A stretch of DNA of 64,000 bases from Methylobacillus methanolivorans. Lineage in GTDB: Bacteria; Pseudomonadota; Gammaproteobacteria; Burkholderiales; Methylophilaceae. The first letter of the stretch is position 1. Each line of letters begins with the position of its first letter. Positions 55,202 to 62,817 of this stretch are shown here, piece after piece. The position numbers were made by a program, and so were the translations under genes. The notes below the pieces were generated by a model that had not been told where the DNA came from, did no database searches, and saw only the letters and a list, made by a program, of their open reading frames with translations. The DNA lies in assembly GCF_020531845.1 (NCBI RefSeq), contig NZ_JAJAVF010000002.1, positions 148,570 through 212,569 of the forward strand. Direction: 5' to 3'.

Positions 55202-56071
55202 ATGGTTAAAACGGTAATAGCCGCCTTATTTGGTGGCAGCTTGATGCTATCTGGGGTTGCTTCAGGGCATGAACTGAAAGTACTTCAGGGGTTCAAGAAC
55301 CCGGAATCGGTCGTGGCAGACAAAGCTGGTAGAGTATATGTCTCCGAGATCGGCGAGTTCGAGAAAGATGGTGACGGCCAGATTGCCGTGATTGAGCCGG
55401 ATGGCAAGCGTCGCGTATTTGCCAAGGGGATGAATGATCCTAAAGGCTTGGCGTTTGTAGGGCAGGATCTTTATGTTACCGACAAGAATCGTATTCTCAG
55501 GGTAGGAGTTGATGGTCAATGGACGGTCTTGGTTGATCAATCTGCTTTTCCTGTTGCTCCAGCCTTCCTGAACGACCTAGAGCCGGATTTTGATGGAAAA
55601 TATCTCTATGTGAGTGACAGTGGCGACATCGCCAACCAGGGCGGAACCAGCGGTGCGATTTACCGCGTTATCCTGGCCACAGGCAAGGTGGAAACCATCA
55701 TTAACCATCAGCAGGATGCACGTATCAAGGCGCCTAACGGCTTGTGGATGGATGATACCGGCGAAGTGCTGATCTACGTTGATTTTGCCAGTGGCGTGCT
55801 GTACAAACTTGACCTGCTCAATCGGCACTTGATCGAGCTGGCCAAAGGCTTCGGCGGTGGCGATGGCTTGGCACTAGGGGCTGACAAGAAGCTTTACATC
55901 AGCGATTACATCAATGGCAAAGTGTTCAGCCTTAGCATTGATGATGAGGTTAAGCTTGAAAAGCAGGGTTTTCAAAGTGCGGCTGATATTGGCGTGACTG
56001 CGGATGGCAAGGTATTGCTTATCCCGGACATGAAAGCAGGTACCGTAACCTGGCTGGAGTTGCATGAGTAG
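55202..56071 (+). CDS. Exported SMP-30/gluconolactonase-family beta-propeller protein
   Basis: This 289-residue protein has a signal peptide (about 1-22), GGAGGAGTGT before ATG 55202, and six repeated propeller blades with Asp-rich turns (NDLEPDFDGKYLYVSD, ADKKLYISDYINGK). Similar proteins are lactonases or strictosidine synthase-like, with the metal site on Asp/Asn residues. It could be a periplasmic lactonase working with the propeller dehydrogenase at 51962, but substrate and partner are unproven. It ends before a small stem-loop shared with the convergent XRE gene. Confidence 0.85.
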   Translation: MVKTVIAALFGGSLMLSGVASGHELKVLQGFKNPESVVADKAGRVYVSEIGEFEKDGDGQIAVIEPDGKRRVFAKGMNDPKGLAFVGQDLYVTDKNRILRVGVDGQWTVLVDQSAFPVAPAFLNDLEPDFDGKYLYVSDSGDIANQGGTSGAIYRVILATGKVETIINHQQDARIKAPNGLWMDDTGEVLIYVDFASGVLYKLDLLNRHLIELAKGFGGGDGLALGADKKLYISDYINGKVFSLSIDDEVKLEKQGFQSAADIGVTADGKVLLIPDMKAGTVTWLELHE

Positions 56072-56103
56072 CTTTCTGTTAAGCCAGGCTTACTGATAAG
56101 TTG

Positions 56104-56134
56104 TAAATCTGCTGCGGATAACACGGCAGATTTA
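56104..56134. terminator. Possible bidirectional terminator
   Basis: The arms taaatctgc (56104-56112) and gcagattta (56126-56134) have a 13-base loop between convergent genes. No clear T tract follows. Confidence 0.35.
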
Positions 56135-56139
56135 CTGCA

Positions 56140-56484
56140 TTAGCTGGACTTTTTGAGCAGATGCTTGCTTAACGATTTTGTTGCTTCAATCACATATTTC
56201 CTGTCTTTTTCTTCCAAGTTCTGCAACATCGCAATCAATCCCTCTATCTCAGGATCAAGCGATGTTGGGTTGGATGGCCCAAAAAAGGCTTCAATCGGGC
56301 TGGATAACTCATAGGCAATCTTGTTGAGCGTCTTGAGTGAAGGTGCTGTCACTCCACGTTCGATTCTCGATATTGTTTCGATTTCCACACCTAGTCGCTG
56401 AGCGACAAACTCTTGTGTCAGGCCTAGGTTTTTCCTGCGTGCTGCAATGGATAGGCCCAATTTCTTTCGTAATACATCCTTCAT
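56140..56484 (-). CDS. XRE-family DNA-binding regulator
   Basis: This 114-residue protein has a classical helix-turn-helix: ARRKNLGLTQEFVAQRLGVEIETISRIERGVTAPS (residues about 15-49). A C-terminal helical segment (about 75-114) may serve dimerisation. The HTH resembles phage-type repressors and SinR-like regulators. Its own start region carries the operator-like palindrome, and the AGGATC ribosome site lies inside that palindrome's right arm, so autorepression is very plausible. It lies divergent from the 197-residue coiled-coil gene, whose promoter holds a second copy of the operator. It may control both, but the target is inferred. Confidence 0.88.
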   Translation of the reverse strand: MKDVLRKKLGLSIAARRKNLGLTQEFVAQRLGVEIETISRIERGVTAPSLKTLNKIAYELSSPIEAFFGPSNPTSLDPEIEGLIAMLQNLEEKDRKYVIEATKSLSKHLLKKSS

Positions 56485-56497
56485 GGACTTGATCCTA

Positions 56498-56521
56498 TAT
56501 GTCTATTATCAAATAGACATA
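56498..56521. promoter_or_regulatory. XRE operator copy 1 in a larger 17-bp-arm palindrome
   Basis: The motif tatgtctat-N6-atagacata (arms 56498-56506 and 56513-56521) is the core of a longer perfect inverted repeat. That repeat has 17-bp arms, 56491-56507 and 56512-56528, with a 4-base centre. It lies just upstream of the XRE start codon (56484), overlapping its ribosome site AGGATC. Confidence 0.8.
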
Positions 56522-56559
56522 TAGGATCGCTATTGACCTCGTTGTTTATAAGGAACTAA

Positions 56560-56583
56560 TATGTCTATTAATATATAGACATA
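56560..56583. promoter_or_regulatory. XRE operator copy 2
   Basis: The same tatgtctat-N6-atagacata motif, arms 56560-56568 and 56575-56583. The centres of the two copies are 62 bases apart, about six helical turns. Two identical motifs in one divergent interval are strong evidence for a dedicated regulator, and the XRE protein is the obvious candidate. Confidence 0.8.
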
Positions 56584-56815
56584 AAATATCTATTTTATAT
56601 GCATGATTATTTTAACTTGATGATATCAAATAATAATTTAATGATATTTAGCTCGTTTGTATTGCTTGATCCGAGTGGTTTGTAAATAGACAAATTTATT
56701 TGATGTGCTTGATTAAAAATGAAAAATAAAGAGATGGTGTACCGCTGAGCAAGGCAGGGGAGAAGGATATGTATCGGCACAAGGCTCAACGTGGCAGTGA
56801 GAATGGCGGTTATGC

Positions 56816-57409
56816 ATGCTAGTGCATAAGTATGTCAAAACCTTGAGGCAAATTGAGGCGTTAAAGGATGAGATTTTTAGGCAACGACAAGATTTCGAGC
56901 GCCAGATCAACCTTCACTTGGTGCAGATGGCAGATTTATGCGACGAACACCAAATAGCCTTGCTTAATAAAGACCTAGCATGCCGCAAGGCCTTGAGGAA
57001 AATTCACGAAGAGGCTTTTCTGGCAGGGGCCATGGATGAGCGTCAGGCGATGCGCAATAAGCCTGACTTGATGTTACGAATTTCTCCATGCATACAATGG
57101 ATACAACCACCACATATATTACAGGCAAGGCGTTCTTGCGAATTTTGCCTGCATTATCAAGTCATTTTGCGAGGTTTCCCGTGCTTGGAGCCACATTTGC
57201 AGTTACTGGAACGCCAGTCCGTAGTGGATGTTGAGCACGAGTGGGATGACTTATTGAAAAAAGCCAGGACAATGACCAAGGCCCTCGTTAATACAAGCTT
57301 TGATGAGACCAATTATTTGGTGGAGTTTTGTGAGGACATCATCATGAATACTTTATCGAATGATAGGGAGTTACTTGAGACTATCACGATGCGATCCTCC
57401 TCTTCATGA
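56816..57409 (+). CDS. Coiled-coil protein of unknown function, XRE-linked
   Basis: This 197-residue soluble protein has a strongly charged, helical first half (LRQIEALKDEIFRQRQDFERQ) predicted as a coiled coil. Cys residues in the middle (SPCIQW and RRSCEFCLHYQ) include a CxxC, and the C-terminal part is helical. There is no signal peptide, membrane helix or recognisable domain. It is divergent from the XRE regulator and shares its operator interval. The possibility of a small phage- or plasmid-derived module is real, but the product is unassigned. The ATG lacks a strong Shine-Dalgarno. Confidence 0.6.
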   Translation: MLVHKYVKTLRQIEALKDEIFRQRQDFERQINLHLVQMADLCDEHQIALLNKDLACRKALRKIHEEAFLAGAMDERQAMRNKPDLMLRISPCIQWIQPPHILQARRSCEFCLHYQVILRGFPCLEPHLQLLERQSVVDVEHEWDDLLKKARTMTKALVNTSFDETNYLVEFCEDIIMNTLSNDRELLETITMRSSSS

Positions 57410-57464
57410 TCGCGGATTGCTAGCGTAAAGCTTGCCGCGCTTGCTTTGATTGTTGCTGTTCTGT

Positions 57465-57492
57465 CCCTCAAGCCACTTGCGTGGCTTGAGGG
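57465..57492. terminator. Strong stem-loop after the siderophore receptor gene
   Basis: The arms ccctcaagccac (57465-57476) and gtggcttgaggg (57481-57492) have a 4-base loop. It lies immediately past the leftward receptor's stop codon and the rightward coiled-coil gene. No T run follows on either strand, so it is a hairpin whose terminator role is uncertain. Confidence 0.5.
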
Positions 57493-57498
57493 TTGGCG

Positions 57499-59664
57499 TT
57501 ATTTGAAATTGTAATTAGCGGTGAACATGACCATGCGTGGGTCGCCAGGGTAGCAGGCGTTCCCGTTGCAGCCCACGATATACTCTTTGTCAGACAGGTT
57601 CCGGCCATTCAATGCAAAACGCCAAGGGCCAGTTTGATAATACAGGGCGGCATCAAGTACCGTATAGCTAGGGACTGTATAGCTATTGCTGCTATCTCCA
57701 GCCTTATCTCCCGTGTAGCGAGCACCAGCGCCGATGCGTAGTCCAGGTAACCATGGACTCAAGTCATAACTCAGCCACAGATTAGCCATATTTTTCGGAA
57801 CCAGAATAGGGCGTTTGCCTTCTGTATTGGCAACACTGGGGCCAGCTTTAGTGATTTCGGCATCAATCAGCGTATAGCTGGCCACCAAGCTGAGATGTTG
57901 GGTAAGCTGTCCATTAGCTTCTATTTCGAATCCACGATGACGTTGCTCACCTACCTGGATACTGAAATCCGTATTATTTGGGTCGGTGGAAGAGACATTT
58001 TCCAGGAGTATCTCATAGGCGGAAACATTTGTACCGAAGCGTTTGTCTGCAGTTTCAAACTTGACGCCCGCTTCTTTTTGCTTGCCCGTGGTGGGTTTTA
58101 GCATGCCGCCATCGCTAGTGTTGCCCACTTCCGGCATGAAAGACTCGGTATAGCTCAGGTAGGGAGCAATCCCGCTGGAGAATTCATACAGTACACCTGC
58201 ACGTCCAGTCGTGGCTCCTGGATCTGCTTTGAGGCGACGAGGTGTGTGGTTAGTGGGGGTGGGTAGTAGGGGGCGTTTCTGCAGCAGGCTGGTTTCATCA
58301 CGGCGCAGGCCAAGTACGACGTTCCATCCATTACCGAACTTGAGATGGTCTTGCAGATAGAAGCCATATTGTTCCAGTTCGTCAGTACCTAGATGCCCAG
58401 TGGCAGTTGGTATGAAATTACCAATTGTAGTATTACTGTAATTTGGGTTGTAAACATTCAGTGTGTTGAGTGACCGGGTGCCGAATTTCTCCCGTTTGCT
58501 GTTCATATGCAATATATCCATTCCCAGAAGCACATCGTGTTTTATTGATGCTGTCTGAAATTGCAAGGACAGTTGGTTATCAACAGACAATGATTGAACA
58601 TCAATATCGCGTACAGACATGGAGCGAGCCCAGGTAGTCTGTCCAGCACTCAAGTTATTGTTTCCACCATTCACCCAACTGCCGTCAAAATTAAAAGTGT
58701 TATAGCGTAGATTTTGCTTGAATTTGATTTGGTCATTGAATGCATGCGAGAGCTCATAACCTAGCAACGATTGCTCTGTCGTGATGGTGTTGAGGCCAGG
58801 TACACCAATATACCGGCTAAATGGAATATCTCCATTGGGGTTATGCTTGACCGTGCCTGCAGCAGGCAACCCGCGTATGGAAACATATTGACTCTTTTGG
58901 TAACTACTCAGCAGGGTCAGGCTGGTTTTATCGCTTATATCCCAGGTGAGGGAGGGCGCAATATAGGTACGTTGGCGATCCGCGTAATCTACTTGATCAT
59001 CACTGGCGGATGAAATGGCGACCAATCGATAGCGTACGCTACCAGATTCATTGAGTGAGTCAGAAAAGTCGGCGCTTAATTGTTTTTGCTGGTAATTGCC
59101 ATAACCTAAACCGATTTGTGCAATCGGTTTGTCGGTGGGGCGCTTGCTGACAAGGTTGACGAGACCTCCTGGCGCGGATTGTCCATAAAGAACGGAGGCA
59201 GGGCCTTTTAAAACTTCAATACGTTCTAGGCCAAACACTTCGGTTTGTCCCCAGGCTTGATCCAGAAACATACGCATGCCATCGCGCAGCACGAATTCGC
59301 TTTGGGTGAAACCGCGGATGGTAAAGTCATCCTGCCCACGACGGCCATATTGTCCGGCATCGACACCTGCAACCGAACGCAGGGCCTCTGTGACGGATTG
59401 TGCACCTTGGTCGCGGATTTGTTCGCTACCAACCACAGTAATCGATTGCGGGGTTTCGATCAGCTTGGCATTGGTTTTTGTGGCAGTTTGCGCTGTGCTG
59501 GCCTTGTATCCCTTGAAGGGGGTGGTGGTGGATTGCTCGTCGCGCTGGGTTTTGACACTGATTTCAGGGAGTTGATCCTGCCCTGTTGCCTCTTCGGCTG
59601 TTGATACCCCGATGACGAGCTGCGCACATGCGCAACTCCCGACCAAAAGTGCTTGTTTAAACAT
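57499..59664 (-). CDS. TonB-dependent siderophore receptor (FhuA/ferrichrome-like)
   Basis: This 721-residue outer-membrane receptor has a signal peptide (about 1-24), then a TonB-box-like LPEISVKTQRD. A plug with ETPQSITVVGSEQIRDQGAQSVTEALRSVAGVDAG and GPASVLYGQSAPGGLVNLVSKRP follows. The 22-stranded barrel ends ARMVMFTANYNFK-like (C-terminal Phe-Lys). The end contains the GCNGNACYPGDPR motif seen in FhuA-type (hydroxamate siderophore) receptors, so the cargo is probably a hydroxamate siderophore; this is inference. No siderophore synthesis or uptake ABC genes are adjacent. The upstream region has a hairpin and only a weak Fur-like sequence. Confidence 0.85.
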   Translation of the reverse strand: MFKQALLVGSCACAQLVIGVSTAEEATGQDQLPEISVKTQRDEQSTTTPFKGYKASTAQTATKTNAKLIETPQSITVVGSEQIRDQGAQSVTEALRSVAGVDAGQYGRRGQDDFTIRGFTQSEFVLRDGMRMFLDQAWGQTEVFGLERIEVLKGPASVLYGQSAPGGLVNLVSKRPTDKPIAQIGLGYGNYQQKQLSADFSDSLNESGSVRYRLVAISSASDDQVDYADRQRTYIAPSLTWDISDKTSLTLLSSYQKSQYVSIRGLPAAGTVKHNPNGDIPFSRYIGVPGLNTITTEQSLLGYELSHAFNDQIKFKQNLRYNTFNFDGSWVNGGNNNLSAGQTTWARSMSVRDIDVQSLSVDNQLSLQFQTASIKHDVLLGMDILHMNSKREKFGTRSLNTLNVYNPNYSNTTIGNFIPTATGHLGTDELEQYGFYLQDHLKFGNGWNVVLGLRRDETSLLQKRPLLPTPTNHTPRRLKADPGATTGRAGVLYEFSSGIAPYLSYTESFMPEVGNTSDGGMLKPTTGKQKEAGVKFETADKRFGTNVSAYEILLENVSSTDPNNTDFSIQVGEQRHRGFEIEANGQLTQHLSLVASYTLIDAEITKAGPSVANTEGKRPILVPKNMANLWLSYDLSPWLPGLRIGAGARYTGDKAGDSSNSYTVPSYTVLDAALYYQTGPWRFALNGRNLSDKEYIVGCNGNACYPGDPRMVMFTANYNFK

Positions 59665-59679
59665 TGAATCATTTCCCTG

Positions 59680-59709
59680 AAAAATGAGCTGGCCTGATGC
59701 CAGGCCAGC
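59680..59709 (-). terminator. Rho-independent terminator of xfp, inside the receptor leader region
   Basis: The arms gctggcctg (59688-59696) and caggccagc (59701-59709) have a 4-base loop. Read leftward they are followed by a T-rich stretch (A at 59680-59684). It ends the xfp transcript, but it lies only 16-45 bases before the receptor start codon. Confidence 0.7.
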
Positions 59710-59804
59710 GGATTTTATCAGTAAATGATATTGGTTATTATTTATTTTTCAGGATGTGTGTGGTGTTAGTCAGACTGTTTTCAGTCATTGGTTAGCCCTG
59801 TAGA

Positions 59805-62180
59805 TCAAGCATCTGTAGGCTGCCATTTCCACTCCCTGATCTCAGGCATGTCTTCACCGTGCTGCCAGATGTATTGCTTATGTTGTGCGAGTTTTTCATC
59901 CATGAGCGCATTAAGCACAGCGGCGTTCTCGACATGAGGCAGCCAGCGCAAGGTGTTCTTGACCAAACTGTAGCGATCCAGACGGTTGAGTACTGTCATG
60001 TCGAATGGAGTGGTGGTTGTGCCTTCCTCCAGAAAGCCGTGCACGTGGAAGTTGGCATGGTTGTGGCGTTTGTAGGCAAGCCGGTGGATCAGTCCGGGGT
60101 AGCCGTGGAAGGCGAAGATCACCGGCTTGTCCTGCGTGAACAGTTCGTCGAAGGCCTCATCGGTGAGGCCGTGCGAATGCACTTCGTGAGGCACCAGGGC
60201 CATGAGGTCAACCACGTTGACGTAGCGTATCTTGAGTTCAGGCACGTGCTCGCGCAGCAGCATGACGGCAGCGAGCGACTCCATCACCGGCACGTCGCCT
60301 GCGCTGGCGATCACCAGGTCGGGCTCCTCGTCTGCGGCGCAGTTACCGGCCCAATCCCAGATGCTGGCGCCGCGGCGCGCATGTTCGATCGCGGCTGGCA
60401 TGTCTAGCCATTGTCCTTGCGGCTGCTTGCCCGCGACGATGACGTTGATGAGGTTGCGGCTTTGCAGGCAGTGGTCGGTGACCGCGATCAGGGTGTTGGC
60501 GTCGGCGGGCAGGTAGATGCGGATGATGTCCGACTTCTTGTTGGCGGCATGGTCGATGAAGCCTGGGTCCTGGTGCGAGAAGCCGTTATGGTCCTGGCGC
60601 CAGACATGCGAGCTCAGCAGGATGTTGAGCGAGGCGATCGGCTTGCGCCAGGGGATATGTCCGCATTCCTTGAGCCACTTGGCATGCTGGTTGAACATCG
60701 AGTCGATGATATGGATGAATGCCTCATAGCAGGAAAAGAAGCCATGACGGCCGGTGAGCAAGTAGCCTTCCAGCCAGCCTTCGCAGCTATGTTCGGAGAG
60801 TATCTCCATCACGCCACCATGCGGCGCGAGGTTCTCGTCGCCTTCTAGACGCTCCGCCATCCATTGCCGCTTGGTAACTTCGAACAATGCCTGCAGGCGG
60901 TTGGAGTTGTTTTCATCCGGGCTAAATACGCGGAAGTTGTGCTGATTGAGCCGCCATACCTCGGCCAGGTATTTGCCGAGTTCGCCCGTTGTGCTGGCCT
61001 GGCGTTCGCCCGGCTGGGTCACGGCATAGGCGAACTTGCGGAAATCAGGCAGTTCCAGCGGCTTGAGCAGCAGGCCGCCGTTGGCATGTGGGTTGGCACC
61101 CATGCGACGTTCGCCCTTGGGCGCGAGCGTGCGCAGTTCTTCCTTGAGCCTGCCTTGGTCGTCAAACAGTTCGTGCGGCCCGTAGGATTGCATCCAGTCT
61201 TGCAACAGCTTGATATGCTCGGGCTTGTCCAATTCGCCGAACGGCACCTGATGCGCATGGAAGGTGCCGGTATTCGGCTTGCCGTCCACTTCCGCAGGCC
61301 CAGTCCAGCCCTTGGGTGAGCGCAGGATGATCATGGGCCAGCGCGGGCGGCTGACTTCGCGTTTCAGGCCGGCTTCGCGCTTGATCTGCTGAATTTCCCC
61401 GATGACTTGGTCCATGACGCTTGCCATGCGCTGGTGCATGAAGTCCGGGTCGCTGCCCTCGACGAAATATGGCTTGTAGCCATAGCCTTCGAACAGTTTC
61501 TGCAGCTCCTCATCGCTGATGCGAGAAAGGATGGTGGGATTGGCGATCTTGTAGCCGTTGAGGTGCAGGATGGGCAATACCACGCCGTCGGTCTTGGGAT
61601 TGAGGAATTTGTTGCCGTGCCAAGAGGTGGCCAGCGGGCCGGTTTCCGCTTCGCCGTCGCCGACCACGCAGCAGGCGATCAGGTCCGGGTTGTCGAATAC
61701 AGCGCCGAAGGCGTGCAGCAGGCAATAGCCTAGCTCGCCTCCCTCGTTGATCGAGCCTGGGGTCTGCGCCGAGGCATGGCTGGGAATGCCACCTGGGAAA
61801 GAGAACTGCTTGAACAGCTTGAGCATACCGGCCTCGTCCTCGGTGATTTCCGGGTAAAGCTCGGTATAGCTACCTTCCAGGTAGGTGTTGGCAACGATGG
61901 CCGGGCCACCATGGCCTGGGCCTGTGATGTAAATCATGTTCAGGTCATGCGCACGGATGACGCGATTGGCATGAACATAAACAAAATTGAGGCCAGGTGT
62001 AGTACCCCAATGGCCCAGTAGACGTGGCTTGATGTGTTCTGGCAACAGAGGCGTTTTGAGCAGGGGATTCGCGTAAAGGTAAATCTGGCCTACCGAGAGG
62101 TAGTTCGCTGCGCGCCAGTAGGCCTGCAGTTGAGCTAGTTCGTGTTCATTCAGGATATTGTTCGTGGCGAGTTGCGACAT
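59805..62180 (-). CDS. xfp: Phosphoketolase (xylulose/fructose 6-phosphate)
   Basis: The protein is 791 residues from ATG 62180, which has AAGGAGA at proper spacing (ATG 62186 is too close). This thiamine-diphosphate enzyme splits xylulose 5-phosphate or fructose 6-phosphate with phosphate to acetyl phosphate and a triose/tetrose phosphate. Family signatures include [45 protein letters not shown] and [17 protein letters not shown]. In methylotrophs it could divert ribulose-monophosphate-cycle sugars to C2 units; no acetate kinase or phosphotransacetylase gene is adjacent. Its bases look GC-richer than the neighbours. Confidence 0.95.
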   Translation of the reverse strand: MSQLATNNILNEHELAQLQAYWRAANYLSVGQIYLYANPLLKTPLLPEHIKPRLLGHWGTTPGLNFVYVHANRVIRAHDLNMIYITGPGHGGPAIVANTYLEGSYTELYPEITEDEAGMLKLFKQFSFPGGIPSHASAQTPGSINEGGELGYCLLHAFGAVFDNPDLIACCVVGDGEAETGPLATSWHGNKFLNPKTDGVVLPILHLNGYKIANPTILSRISDEELQKLFEGYGYKPYFVEGSDPDFMHQRMASVMDQVIGEIQQIKREAGLKREVSRPRWPMIILRSPKGWTGPAEVDGKPNTGTFHAHQVPFGELDKPEHIKLLQDWMQSYGPHELFDDQGRLKEELRTLAPKGERRMGANPHANGGLLLKPLELPDFRKFAYAVTQPGERQASTTGELGKYLAEVWRLNQHNFRVFSPDENNSNRLQALFEVTKRQWMAERLEGDENLAPHGGVMEILSEHSCEGWLEGYLLTGRHGFFSCYEAFIHIIDSMFNQHAKWLKECGHIPWRKPIASLNILLSSHVWRQDHNGFSHQDPGFIDHAANKKSDIIRIYLPADANTLIAVTDHCLQSRNLINVIVAGKQPQGQWLDMPAAIEHARRGASIWDWAGNCAADEEPDLVIASAGDVPVMESLAAVMLLREHVPELKIRYVNVVDLMALVPHEVHSHGLTDEAFDELFTQDKPVIFAFHGYPGLIHRLAYKRHNHANFHVHGFLEEGTTTTPFDMTVLNRLDRYSLVKNTLRWLPHVENAAVLNALMDEKLAQHKQYIWQHGEDMPEIREWKWQPTDA

Positions 62181-62284
62181 GGACATTCTCCTTGAGAGGG
62201 GTCTTCATGATAACAGTCGGGCCTGACACTGCAAGCCTGAAGGAGGACTGGTAGCCAAGGCGAGCTGGTTCTATACTTAACCAC

Positions 62285-62545
62285 ATGAATGCACAGGCCT
62301 TGATGCAATTGTTATTGGAGGTAGAGCGGGAAGATCCAATTGATTTTTCCGGTTTACCGTTTGACGAAGATGATTTGCGCCAATTGGCATGCCTGGATGT
62401 GGCAGAGATGATGCAACAGATACAGGCGGGAAACTCTACGGAAGATAGCCAACTTGTAATGGCTGCCACGGTTACCCGGCTGGTGCTGGAAAACTTAGTG
62501 TTGCAAGCCAGGCTAGCTATTCTCTTGCAGGAGGATGTGGGCTAG
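62285..62545 (+). CDS. Small protein of unknown function
   Basis: This 86-residue acidic, helical protein (MNAQALMQLLLEVEREDP ... LVLENLVLQARLAILL) has no signal peptide or recognised domain. The ribosome site is weak but the codon use looks coding. It overlaps the convergent PAAR gene by four bases with tail-to-tail stops. It is not clearly part of the VgrG/PAAR cluster, being on the opposite strand. Confidence 0.5.
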   Translation: MNAQALMQLLLEVEREDPIDFSGLPFDEDDLRQLACLDVAEMMQQIQAGNSTEDSQLVMAATVTRLVLENLVLQARLAILLQEDVG

Positions 62546-62781
62546 TCGCCGATGAGTACATTGGATGCGCCTGTAAGGATATGGCTGCTCATTATGGGGT
62601 CTCCCAAGCGTGCGGCAGGCAGACCACCTATGTAGACTGTTGTCGATCCGTGCCAGATGCCACTCATGCTCATGACTGCGGCTGGCATGCCGTTGATGAG
62701 TACTGTGGGTATTCCCGCGCTGATTTGATGCATTGTTGGGGACAATAAAAAAAGATCACCTACACGTGCGGCTGGTTTCAT
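62542..62781 (-). CDS. PAAR-domain spike-tip protein
   Basis: This 79-residue protein is essentially one PAAR-type domain: PAARVGDLFLLSP near the start and GGLPAARLGDPI at the other end of a repeated beta structure. Such proteins cap the VgrG spike of type VI secretion, phage tails or extracellular contractile injection systems. It lies just downstream of a VgrG-like gene on the same strand, so the two are likely subunits of one apparatus. No effector domain is fused. Confidence 0.85.
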   Translation of the reverse strand: MKPAARVGDLFLLSPTMHQISAGIPTVLINGMPAAVMSMSGIWHGSTTVYIGGLPAARLGDPIMSSHILTGASNVLIGD

Positions 62782-62817
62782 GATGTGGTTCCTGTTCTTG
62801 ATGAGTGGAGTGCCACG

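Larger units (their letters stand above)
56485..56815. other. AT-rich regulatory interval between XRE gene and coiled-coil gene
   Basis: This is 331 bases with no long open frame. It contains two palindromic operators (56498-56521 and 56560-56583) and a run of A/T, where a promoter for one or both genes is expected. The composition is more AT-rich than the flanks. Confidence 0.6.

Noticed and set aside
59726..59740. Fur box before the siderophore receptor
   Set aside because: Only about 11 of 14 positions match the 7-1-7 pattern, and AT-rich sequence often gives such matches, so I did not list it as a feature.
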